From Leptospirales bacterium (GTDB lineage Bacteria > Spirochaetota > Leptospiria > Leptospirales > Leptonemataceae): 64,000 nucleotides of DNA. Shown in pieces: positions 51,291-59,594 of the stretch. Within the stretch, counting starts at the first letter, position 1. Each line of letters starts with the position of its first letter. The stretch lies in the NCBI GenBank assembly GCA_016788865.1, contig JAEUSB010000108.1, positions 1 to 64,000 on the forward strand, given 5' to 3'. The translations under genes were made by a program, and so were the position numbers. The notes below the pieces were generated by a model that was not told the origin of the DNA, made no database searches, and saw only the letters and a list, made by a program, of their open reading frames with translations.

Positions 51291-53444
51291 ATGCTGCTGC
51301 TGGATCCGGATACCGCCGCCATACTTGATGCAAATCCGGCAGCGTGCAGGTATTACAATTTTAGTCGAGAGCATCTACTCACACTCAAGATTACAGATAT
51401 CAATCCGTTGCCGGCAAAAGAAATTTCCGGGCAACTGAAATCCGCAAAAGTCGGAGAACGCGGGCACTTCTTCTTTAAGCACAAGCTTGCCAATGGAACG
51501 TTACGCGATGTTGAGGTGTATGCCGGGCCTGTCGTTCTAAGCGAGGGTACGCGGATTTTCTCCATCATTCACGATATCACAGATCGTCTTAGCATGGAAA
51601 CGGCGCTCCGTGACAAAGAAGAACGCTACCGAACGCTTGCAGAAGCCAGTACTTCAGGTATCTGGCAAATCGACTCCACTGGCCACACTGTCTACATGAA
51701 TCACGCAATGTGCCAAATGTTAGAGATCTCAGGCATCGCTGATGTTTCGGGTCAGACGTTTCACGACTTTTTCCCACAGGCAAGCCTGGAAAAGATGAAA
51801 GTTGAACATGCAAAACGGGCTCAAGGAATCATGTCCAGCTATGAAGTGGAACTGATTGGTCGCAAGGGCAAACGACTGAACGTGATTGTAGGCGGAGCGC
51901 CTCTGATCGATGCCACAGGAAAACTGCAAGGGTTGATCGGTACTTTTACAGACGTCACCCAGCATAAAGAATTGGAAGGAGCACTCAGGGAAAGCGAGCG
52001 TCGTTTTGCCTACGCGCTGGCAGCCACGTCCGACGGTGTTTGGGAATGGAATTACGTAACCGGGAAGACGTACTACACGGCTCGCTGGTACGAAATGCTG
52101 GGTTACAAAGACCAGGAGTTCTCAATGGATTTTGAAACCTGGAAAGGACTCTGTCAGCCTGATGATTTTGAGATGGCTGTCCCCACAATTCAGAAGGTCC
52201 TGGCCGAGCAGCAAGATGGCTACGAGGTGGAATTCAGGATGCGACACAAGCAAGGGCATTGGGTGTGGATACTGGGGCGCGGAAATGTTGTAGAAAGGAA
52301 CCCTGATGGATCACCCCTTCTACTGGCCGGAACAAACACGGACATTACGGAGCGCAAGCTTGCCAGTGAGCGTATCCGCAATACTTCTGCTCGATTACAA
52401 GCGCTGCTGAGTACTATACCCGATCTTATCTGGCTAAAGGACGTCGAAGGAAGATATCTTGCCTGCAATAAGATGTTTGAGCGATATGTTGGAGCTAGAG
52501 AGAAAGACATTGTTGGAAAAACCGACTATGACTTCTGGGACCAAGAGTTGGCGGATTCTACTAGAGCTCAGGACGCCCGGGCAATCGCGGTTGGCGGCTC
52601 GATTACGAATGAGGAATGGATTCGGTTTGCGGACACAGGCAAGGACGCGCTCCTTGAAACAATCAAAACACCAATGTTCGACTCAGACGGAACGCTCATT
52701 GGCGTGCTGGGAATAGGCCGGGATATTACGGCTCGCAAGGAAACGGAAGCAGAACTCCGGCGAAAGAGCGAGGAGATTGAACGTTTCACTTACACGGTCT
52801 CCCATGATTTGAGGAGTCCCCTTGTAACGATCCAATCGTTTGCGGGCTTCGCAAGGCAGGACGCACTCGCAGAAGATAAGGAAAACTTTGAGCGGGACCT
52901 CCGTACCATTGAAAGAGCGGGACAGAAAATGGATAGCCTGCTCCAAGAGCTGCTTGAGTTCACCAGGATTGGACGCAAAGACAATATCCCGGTTGAGTGT
53001 GTGCTCAGTGACATTGTTCAGGAGGCAACGCAATTGGTTGCAGGGCGTCTGGCTCAACGCAAAGTCAAAATCGCCATGGAAGATTTGCCGTGGAGAGTCA
53101 GTGGAGATCGATCACGTCTAGTAGCCTTGTTCCAGAACTTAATCGACAATGCCGCAAAGTTTATGGGTACTCAGGAATTCCCAATTATTGAGATCGGTAG
53201 TGAGATCCAGGACCAGGGACGGGTATTCTTTGTCCGAGACAATGGAATGGGAATAGATCCTAAATACCTGGATCGATTATTTCGAATTTTCGAGAAATTG
53301 GATCCGGCAGCAGAAGGAATCGGGATGGGTCTGGCCATCGCACAGAAAATTGTCGAGGTTCATCGGGGGCGAATTTATGCACACTCGGAGGGACAAGGCC
53401 GAGGCACGACGATCTTCCTCAGTCTGCCCATCACTGGTCCATAA
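51291..53444 (+). CDS. PAS-repeat histidine kinase, lacking its membrane sensor
   Basis: The coding signal begins near 51255 (LFAIFNNSNTIM); the first ATG in it is 51291, giving 717 residues. Four PAS domains (about 1-105, 115-235, 245-365 and 375-490) precede a DHp helix with phospho-acceptor His505 (TVSHDLRSPL) and an ATPase domain with LIDNAAKFMG, DNGMGIDPKY and EGIGMGLAIAQ as N, G1 and G2 boxes, all intact. No receiver domain is attached. No ribosome-binding site precedes 51291, so its expression is uncertain; the N-terminal fragment of the same ancestral gene is at 50750-51274. Confidence 0.8.
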   Translation: MLLLDPDTAAILDANPAACRYYNFSREHLLTLKITDINPLPAKEISGQLKSAKVGERGHFFFKHKLANGTLRDVEVYAGPVVLSEGTRIFSIIHDITDRLSMETALRDKEERYRTLAEASTSGIWQIDSTGHTVYMNHAMCQMLEISGIADVSGQTFHDFFPQASLEKMKVEHAKRAQGIMSSYEVELIGRKGKRLNVIVGGAPLIDATGKLQGLIGTFTDVTQHKELEGALRESERRFAYALAATSDGVWEWNYVTGKTYYTARWYEMLGYKDQEFSMDFETWKGLCQPDDFEMAVPTIQKVLAEQQDGYEVEFRMRHKQGHWVWILGRGNVVERNPDGSPLLLAGTNTDITERKLASERIRNTSARLQALLSTIPDLIWLKDVEGRYLACNKMFERYVGAREKDIVGKTDYDFWDQELADSTRAQDARAIAVGGSITNEEWIRFADTGKDALLETIKTPMFDSDGTLIGVLGIGRDITARKETEAELRRKSEEIERFTYTVSHDLRSPLVTIQSFAGFARQDALAEDKENFERDLRTIERAGQKMDSLLQELLEFTRIGRKDNIPVECVLSDIVQEATQLVAGRLAQRKVKIAMEDLPWRVSGDRSRLVALFQNLIDNAAKFMGTQEFPIIEIGSEIQDQGRVFFVRDNGMGIDPKYLDRLFRIFEKLDPAAEGIGMGLAIAQKIVEVHRGRIYAHSEGQGRGTTIFLSLPITGP

Positions 53445-53462
53445 CTCGAGCACTGGCCAATC

Positions 53463-53654
53463 TCAAGACTGATTTGCTGGTTGGCTGGCAGCATGGGTCT
53501 GTGTTTCGGAAGATGTCCTACCCAACCTCAGTGCTACCACTTTCATCTCCTCGCGGTTCTTCAGGTGGAAGCGGTAGCCGCAATAAACTGCTTGAGGGGC
53601 GATGAGAAAGAAAAGTAGAACGGGAATGAGTGCAATCGCCAGAGCGGTCAGAAT
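53463..53654 (-). CDS. Candidate small membrane protein without a standard start codon
   Basis: A 63-codon frame overlapping the end of the propeller gene. It reads LTALAIALIPVLLFFLIAP as one membrane helix, then QAVYCGYRFHLKNREEMKVV and a polar tail to TGA (53465-53463). The hydrophobic-then-charged pattern is protein-like. The only possible starts are ATT (53654) or CTG (53651), right at the TGA of the upstream gene, suggesting coupling or the remains of a larger gene. No family is recognised. Confidence 0.35.
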   Translation of the reverse strand: MLTALAIALIPVLLFFLIAPQAVYCGYRFHLKNREEMKVVALRLGRTSSETQTHAASQPANQS

Positions 53655-54868
53655 TTGTTAAAGTATCCTGACAACGCTATGGGACTGCAGAAGTTCCCGC
53701 GTGCGTTAGGCTGAATGTAGCGATAGGCCGTATTGTTAGCTGAGGCAAGATAGATATTTCCGTTGAACGCGAGCACCCCTCCGATATGCGCACCTCCGCC
53801 CGGCGCAGCAGGGCCAAACGTACCCACGGAATCATCCGTTGTGTCAATGTATCGATAAGCGGCTGCACTGTCCGGTACCAGATAGATTCTCCCGTTAGGT
53901 GCAAGTACACCTCCGGAATACGCTCCGCCTCCCGGCGCGGCTGGCCCGAACGTACCGATGGTGTCGTTTGACGTATCGATGTATCGGTACGCTGTGTTGC
54001 CGTATGGAACAAGATAGATTCTTCCATTGGGGCTAAGGACTCCGCCGACATAGGCTCCACTGCCAGGTGCCGCAGGTCCGAATGTGTTGACTGTATTGTT
54101 TGTCGTGTCAATGTATCTGTACGACGTGTTGTTAAACGGAACCAAATAAATCTTGCCGTTGGGTCCGAGCACTCCGCCGCGATATGCGTTCACGCCCGAT
54201 GCTGCAGCGAAAGTAGTTACGGTATCGTTTGACGGATCTATATACTGGTAGGGTTGATTGTTATACGGGAGGAGGTAGATTTTCCCGTTGGGTGCCTGGA
54301 TAGCGCTGGCATATGCGAAGGCTCCACCTGCAGTGGGGCCCAATACGCCCAGGGAATTGTTTGTTGTATTTGTGAATTGATAGGCCGTGTTGCCCCAGGG
54401 TGCATAATAGATCTTCTCGTTTAGAGAAAGTGCCCCGCCACCGGTCCCGCCGGTGGATGATGCGTAAATTGTTACTGTATTAGAGGACGGATCGATAATA
54501 CGATAACTTGGGTTATTGTCCGCACCAAGATAGACCTTACCGCTCGGTGCAAGCGTTGCCGCGAAATGGGCATTGCTTCCCGGCGCCGCCGGACCGAATA
54601 CACTTACGGTCTCGGTTGCGGACTGTCCCCTGGCAATCTGTGCGCGAATCTCCCTCTGAACAAGCGGCCAGTTCGAAGGCTGAATGACAGTCAGGTGATC
54701 CTGATAACAGATCCCGGTGCGGTCCAGATTGAAAAGGAAGATCAATTCGACGGCAAGTTCGTTTTCTTTGGAAGAAGAAGGGAACGCTTTTGCACAGCTC
54801 GATCCCAGGAGGCAGATGGAAAGAGTCAGGATGGCACTCCAAACGGATTTATGCTCAGGGTAATACAT
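53648..54868 (-). CDS. Seven-bladed beta-propeller lipoprotein
   Basis: A 406-residue protein with a lipoprotein signal (LLGSSC, Cys25), a short helical lead (about 30-90) and seven repeats of about 44 residues over about 90-395. Each unit has the form GGVLxPNGxIYLVPxxNTxYRYIDTxxxxVxTFGPAAPGxxAY, expected to fold as a seven-bladed propeller. The last repeats are more alike than the first ones. No catalytic residue is apparent; such proteins usually bind ligands at the cell surface. It converges on the PAS kinase gene. Confidence 0.78.
   Translation of the reverse strand: MYYPEHKSVWSAILTLSICLLGSSCAKAFPSSSKENELAVELIFLFNLDRTGICYQDHLTVIQPSNWPLVQREIRAQIARGQSATETVSVFGPAAPGSNAHFAATLAPSGKVYLGADNNPSYRIIDPSSNTVTIYASSTGGTGGGALSLNEKIYYAPWGNTAYQFTNTTNNSLGVLGPTAGGAFAYASAIQAPNGKIYLLPYNNQPYQYIDPSNDTVTTFAAASGVNAYRGGVLGPNGKIYLVPFNNTSYRYIDTTNNTVNTFGPAAPGSGAYVGGVLSPNGRIYLVPYGNTAYRYIDTSNDTIGTFGPAAPGGGAYSGGVLAPNGRIYLVPDSAAAYRYIDTTDDSVGTFGPAAPGGGAHIGGVLAFNGNIYLASANNTAYRYIQPNARGNFCSPIALSGYFNKF
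53690..54600. repeat. Tandem ~132-base repeats within the propeller gene
   Basis: The seven protein repeats are visible at DNA level as about seven direct repeats of roughly 132 bases. Units between 53760 and 54200 are the most alike (for example GATGTATCGGTACGC versus AATGTATCGATAAGC at equivalent positions). The similarity could allow gain or loss of blades by recombination. Confidence 0.65.
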
Positions 54869-55073
54869 TTGGACGTTCTACTCTGAGTGGAGCACCTCGC
54901 GTTGATTCGGTCAAACTCTTTTCATCAGTTTCTACTCGCTCATCAAGGCACTCCGGTGGCAACAGATGCAAGATTTCTCGCAACCAGAGTTGAGGCCTGG
55001 CTCCCGGAGCGGCTAAAAGACGTAACGGCGGAATGCTGTGCAGCAATCACAGCGCACATAGCCGTTATCGGTC

Positions 55074-57155
55074 TCATGCGTATTCTGGATTTTTTCTGTC
55101 CTCAGGCTCAGGTCGTGTCCCATGAACGTATTTTACCAGAGTAACCTCATTGCCGCGGTCATTGTACCGCACCAGATCGAACATAGCCCGCGCAATAGCG
55201 ATGCCTCTGCCGTGGCTTTCGTCAAGATTTCGAAGACGCTCGTGCTCCTTCTTTGCCATAGAAGCGTGATCAAAGCCGGCTCCCTCATCCTTGATGCGAA
55301 ACCAGGCGCGCCGAGCATTCAGCGAATACCAAACATCCACTTTTCTGTCGCGGAGAGCGGCTGATTTCTGGCGCCTGGCAATCAAGTCCAGATAGCTGTC
55401 GTCCTTCTGTGCGGCGGTTTTTTCATCGTAGGTGATTTCAAGATTTCCGTGTTCTACGGCGTTTGTGAGAATTTCTCGCAGCCCGTATTCTATATTGTCT
55501 GCATCCTCGGTTGAAAAATACCTGCTCAGATTCCGCGTAATTCTTCGGTTGATCAACTCGGCAGTCGTCACATAGTTGGGAATTGTATATCTCCCTTTGC
55601 TCTGTCTTAGAAATTCAAGCAGTGAGTCGTTGATAGAAACAGACCCTCTGCCAAGAATCATTCCATCTCCGGCGGTTCCTACGGCCTCCAGTCGAAATCC
55701 TACCTTCACAGGTTCGCCGTTTTTTTGTGCCAGCCGCGCCTGGAAGGTTACGGGAGCAGATTTTAGCGAGGACAGCCAGTCGCGCAGGAGAATTTCTTGT
55801 AGGCCACTCGAACCAGCGGGGCTCCTGTAAAGGAGCTCATACAGGGATTTGCCTGTAAGGGAGTCCGGCTCGTAACCAAGAAGATTTCTGGCGGCGCTAT
55901 TGATTGTCACAATTCTGGAATGCTTGTCCAGTGAGAAAACAAGATCGCGCGTATCTTCAACTAGAGTTCTGTACTTCTTTTCAGAGATTTCGAGACCGTG
56001 ACGGAGCAAATTGATTCGATGCGACAGTGCGAAGGCGAATAACGTCAGCTGGACCAAAACACCTCCTTGCAGCCCGTATTCCGTTAGTGCATTGTGCGGA
56101 ACTACACCGTTAACTTCGAGAATCAAAGTGACGGCGCCGGCGGCGAAACTGAAGAAGGCCAGCACAAAGAACTTTGCCGGAGCGTAGCCGGACTTCCATC
56201 TATAAATCCCGATTGCCATAACCTGCGCAATGAGAAGGAGAGCGATCAGAGAGTTCGTGCGGGGAAAGAAAGGAAACGGGATTTGCTCGAGTGGCGTGAC
56301 CAATAGGACGGCCAGAGAAGCCCCGACAGTCACCTTCAGAAGCAGGTCGAATGGCCCCACCTGCTCTGTGCGAAGGAAAGCTCGTGCAAAAATTCCGAGC
56401 CAGATGCAGTAGAGCGCAGTTCCCGCCGGGAGAAGACGCATCATTGCAAATTCGCTGATTGATGGAAAGAACTGAGCAGCAAACCCTTGCTGCGCGAAAA
56501 AGAAGAACGCCGTCGACAATGTCAGACCCGCGTAGCCTGGGTAGCCTTTCTCTCTGGTGCTAGCGTAAACGACGAGATGATAGAGCGTCATGATGAAAAG
56601 TGCTCCAAAGAAGAGGCCGTAGCCCATGTTGTCTATGTCACGCTTGCTCTGGAAGGCTTCTGGTGTCAAAATACGAAGGGGAAAACGAAACGCCTGATGG
56701 GCGCGCACTCGAAAATAGAACGCAGTTCTGCCCGCCTCCAGGTGGACTTGAAAAAAGGGCAGACGGTACCGGTTGGCCGGATCTTTCAATCTCGCGGCGA
56801 TGCCTGCATCCACCGGCATTTTCTGATTCATGACGGTTCCCGTTGCATCAACCTGAAACATGTCGAGTTCGCTGATGACGGGTGATTGTACCAGGAATAC
56901 CCACGCAGACCTCTCTTTCACGTCTACGATGACGCGAAACCACACCGTCTCGTCGATGATACCGAGATTCGGATCTCCTGATGAAGAGTGCCTGGTCCAT
57001 GTCTCTGAAGCGACAGCTTTGTCTATTGTCTGAATGTTACCGCGGAGCACTTCAAGGGACTCGGCGGCCGAGTTTTCCCTATCCGAAACTAAAGTGAGAG
57101 GCTCTGCTGCAATGGATGAAACGGTCAGAATGACCAGTGCAACGATCTTCTTCAT
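55074..57155 (-). CDS. 7TM-DISM receptor with PAS and RsbW-like ATPase domain
   Basis: A 693-residue receptor with a signal peptide (MKKIVALVILTVSSIAA). The ectodomain (about 25-175) is of the 7TMR-DISMED2 kind (DETVWFRVIVDVKERSAWVF, SPVISELDMFQVD), different from that of the receptor at 41315. Seven membrane helices (about 180-385) are followed by a PAS domain (about 395-520) and a C-terminal HATPase_c_2 domain (GLREILTNAVEHGN; IKDEGAGFDH). Its catalytic module and the preceding linker are clearly paralogous to 41315-43378. A role in Ser/Thr phosphorylation of STAS antagonists is inferred. It is divergent from the receptor kinase at 57613. Confidence 0.85.
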   Translation of the reverse strand: MKKIVALVILTVSSIAAEPLTLVSDRENSAAESLEVLRGNIQTIDKAVASETWTRHSSSGDPNLGIIDETVWFRVIVDVKERSAWVFLVQSPVISELDMFQVDATGTVMNQKMPVDAGIAARLKDPANRYRLPFFQVHLEAGRTAFYFRVRAHQAFRFPLRILTPEAFQSKRDIDNMGYGLFFGALFIMTLYHLVVYASTREKGYPGYAGLTLSTAFFFFAQQGFAAQFFPSISEFAMMRLLPAGTALYCIWLGIFARAFLRTEQVGPFDLLLKVTVGASLAVLLVTPLEQIPFPFFPRTNSLIALLLIAQVMAIGIYRWKSGYAPAKFFVLAFFSFAAGAVTLILEVNGVVPHNALTEYGLQGGVLVQLTLFAFALSHRINLLRHGLEISEKKYRTLVEDTRDLVFSLDKHSRIVTINSAARNLLGYEPDSLTGKSLYELLYRSPAGSSGLQEILLRDWLSSLKSAPVTFQARLAQKNGEPVKVGFRLEAVGTAGDGMILGRGSVSINDSLLEFLRQSKGRYTIPNYVTTAELINRRITRNLSRYFSTEDADNIEYGLREILTNAVEHGNLEITYDEKTAAQKDDSYLDLIARRQKSAALRDRKVDVWYSLNARRAWFRIKDEGAGFDHASMAKKEHERLRNLDESHGRGIAIARAMFDLVRYNDRGNEVTLVKYVHGTRPEPEDRKNPEYA

Positions 57156-57183
57156 TTCTGGCGTCAGTTGAACAATCTGCTAA

Positions 57184-57384
57184 CAATGCTGCAAGGATTC
57201 TCTTGCGATTTTCAAGGGAAAAGCAGGTGCTTTGCCCTGGCTGCGCGGGCAAAAATGTGAGTGTATTGCCAATGAGATGATCAAGGACCGTGATGATGCG
57301 ACACTGGAGCGGATCGATACTTCGGCAGACAAGACAGAAGCTGCGACCGCAGTGCGGGCCGCGATTGCAGCCTGTCCGCAATAG
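57184..57384 (+). pseudogene. Remnant frame of a small Cys-containing protein
   Basis: Between a TAA at 57181 and a TAG at 57382 a frame without ATG reads LAIFKGKAGALP, then KCECIANEMIKDRDDATLERID and ends AVRAAIAACPQ. Charged helical sequence with a CxC and a terminal Cys looks protein-like. A TTG at 57232 could start a 50-residue version. It is more likely the 3' part of a lost gene. Confidence 0.35.
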
Positions 57385-57430
57385 ACACTCCAACCGATTC
57401 ATCGCTTGGAGGAGGGCCACTGAATCCGGG

Positions 57431-57504
57431 CTAAGTCAACTTTCCAAATTCCGTTCTCAAGGTAAAAGTGAACGGAAGCCAATCATTCCTTCTGTACGCC
57501 ATAA
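57431..57504 (-). pseudogene. Deleted duplicate of part of the WD40 gene
   Basis: Positions 57431-57480 match 59750-59799 at 47 of 50 bases, and 57479-57503 continue with 24-26 bases matching 59890-59915 (one gap, one mismatch). The ~90 bases lying between these two blocks in the WD40 gene are absent here. Read on the minus strand the first block encodes FHFYLENGIWKVDL, against FHFYLESGIWKVDL in the intact gene. The copy is cut off on both sides. Confidence 0.85.
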
Positions 57505-57612
57505 AAGAGCTAAGAAACGTGGAACTTTGTCATCGCAAAGGGCTAAGCATCCTTGCCAGCCACGGGAACTGAAATGAAGTTGCCGGTGTAGTTCGGTTAC
57601 AGAACATCAAGC

Positions 57613-59538
57613 ATGTTTTTTTCCGGCGGCGCCCGCCTGGCGTGGGGGGCAGGGTTTCTGATGCTCGCACTCCCGCACGCAGTATTATGGAGCCAATCCT
57701 CCGTCGACCGGCCGATTGTTATCACGGATGCTGTCGTGGAGTATCCCATTGATGCGCAGGCCGAATTTCTGGAAGACTCCTCGGGCCTGCTTACGATTGG
57801 CGAAGTGGCCGCGCCTTCAAGGACGGGCTGGCAGAGGCCGGGTCGCTCCGCCTTGAACTTCGGCATCAGCAAATCTACATACTGGATCCGGTTTAGCGTC
57901 CGGAGCGAGTCGGTCCGCCCGGATTGGGTTCTTGCCTTCGACTCTGCGATTTTGGACTCCATCACGCTCTACTCACCCTCCACGTCCGGTACTTTCACAG
58001 AGAGGCGTTCGGGTCGCGTACTGCCTTTTGGCGCTCGCGAGTTTGCGCACAGGAAAGTCGCGTTTTCGGTGGATCCGGGTTCGCGCGCAGGCGCTGTGCA
58101 GACTTTCTACGTTCGCGTCGTTTCGGAAGGCTCGCTGAACTGCACGCTGTCGCTCTTGCCGCGCGAAGCGCTGAATAGAAAGGCGATTCAGCAAGAGTTC
58201 TTGCTAGGCCTCTTTTTCGGCATACTCTTGATCATGGCGCTCTACAACTTCTCGCTGTTTATTTCAATCCGTGACGGCGCGTATCTTTTCTACACGCTTT
58301 TTGTCATGGCCGTCATCCTCTTGCAACTGTCTCTCGAAGGGCTGACTCTGAAGTACCTGTTTCCTGAAAGACCGCTCCTCGCCAAATCCTTGCTCATTCC
58401 ATTCCAGGCATTGAGCGTCATCTTTGCGCTGGCCTTCTCACTGCGCTTCCTGCGTATCGAGAGCCATGCTCCGCGCCTGCGTTATGCGCTTCAAGCTCTC
58501 ATGGCTATTGCCGCGGGTTACGGCTCCTGGGGTTTTTTTGATTACGGAGGGGCCGTCCGGATCAGTGCGCTTTTCGGAGGCTTAATTACTCCGCTGGTTT
58601 TGATGGCCGTCGGCGCTCTTGCATGGCGCCGCGGTTACCGGCCCGCCAAATACTATCTTTACGCATGGAGCATACTGCTGGTCGGCACATTGCTTTTTGG
58701 ACTGCGTACCGCGGGCCTCATTCCGCCTTCGTTCGTAACCGAGCACGGCTCCCAGCTCGGCGGAGCCCTGGAGGTCCTGCTCCTCTCCCTGGCCCTGGCC
58801 GACCGGTACAATCTTCTACAGAAGGAACTGATCGAAAAACAAAGCGAAGCACTGCGCCTGGAGAAAGAACTCGTCGCGCAACAAAGGATGGCGGCCGTCG
58901 GTTCTATGGCTGCGGGAATCGCGCACGATTTCAAAAATCCGATCGGTGTGATCATGGGTCTTGCGGAAATGGCTGAGGACGATTCCATCAGCCGCGATGA
59001 GCGCCTTGAGTATCTGCGGATCATAGGACAGGAATCCAAACGACTGGCGTCGATGGTACAGGATGTGATGGATTACTCACGCGGGTCTATGACGACGGAA
59101 AAGAAAGCCGTCGATCTGGCTGAATATCTGGTGAATGCAGAAAGAAGTCTGAAGCCCTATTTTGCGGACAAAGGCGTTCATTTCGAAATCAAAAGGGAAT
59201 GCGCAGGCCAGATCGCGATCGATCCTGACCGATTTTTACGAGTGCTCATTAACATTGCCGGGAACGCAGCCGATGTGCTGAGCCGCGAGGGACGATTCCA
59301 CATTCGCGTACGCCAGGACGGTGCTTTCGTCGTTTTTGAATTGGAAGATAACGGACCCGGTATTCCGGAATCCATTCGCTCCACGCTCTTTGAGCCGTTT
59401 GTAACACTCGGGAAATCACACGGGACCGGTCTGGGAATGGCCATTACCAAAAGCATGGTGGAAGCGCACGGCGGACGGATTTCCTTTACAACGCAGGCCG
59501 GGATCGGGACAAGATTCGTGATAGCTATTCCCGCCTGA
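57613..59538 (+). CDS. 7TM-DISM receptor histidine kinase
   Basis: A 641-residue receptor kinase. After a signal-like N-terminus, a 7TMR-DISMED2 ectodomain lies at about 35-185 (STYWIRFSVRSESVRPDWVL), seven membrane helices at about 190-395, a coiled coil at about 395-420, and a DHp helix with His437 region GIAHDFKNPIGVIMGLAEM. The ATPase domain has IAGNAADVLSREG, LEDNGPGIPE and GTGLGMAITKS. It is a complete sensor kinase with no response regulator nearby. Codons here are noticeably GC-rich compared with the neighbours. No ribosome-binding site is evident. Confidence 0.87.
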   Translation: MFFSGGARLAWGAGFLMLALPHAVLWSQSSVDRPIVITDAVVEYPIDAQAEFLEDSSGLLTIGEVAAPSRTGWQRPGRSALNFGISKSTYWIRFSVRSESVRPDWVLAFDSAILDSITLYSPSTSGTFTERRSGRVLPFGAREFAHRKVAFSVDPGSRAGAVQTFYVRVVSEGSLNCTLSLLPREALNRKAIQQEFLLGLFFGILLIMALYNFSLFISIRDGAYLFYTLFVMAVILLQLSLEGLTLKYLFPERPLLAKSLLIPFQALSVIFALAFSLRFLRIESHAPRLRYALQALMAIAAGYGSWGFFDYGGAVRISALFGGLITPLVLMAVGALAWRRGYRPAKYYLYAWSILLVGTLLFGLRTAGLIPPSFVTEHGSQLGGALEVLLLSLALADRYNLLQKELIEKQSEALRLEKELVAQQRMAAVGSMAAGIAHDFKNPIGVIMGLAEMAEDDSISRDERLEYLRIIGQESKRLASMVQDVMDYSRGSMTTEKKAVDLAEYLVNAERSLKPYFADKGVHFEIKRECAGQIAIDPDRFLRVLINIAGNAADVLSREGRFHIRVRQDGAFVVFELEDNGPGIPESIRSTLFEPFVTLGKSHGTGLGMAITKSMVEAHGGRISFTTQAGIGTRFVIAIPA

Positions 59539-59594
59539 TGTATCCTCTATCCATGACTTGCCCGGTGCTGCCGTAAGAACCATTTGGATGAACC

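Noticed and set aside
54887-55144. 85-codon plus-strand frame between the propeller and receptor genes
   Set aside because: It overlaps the end of the receptor gene, has no ribosome-binding site and its sequence is not protein-like.
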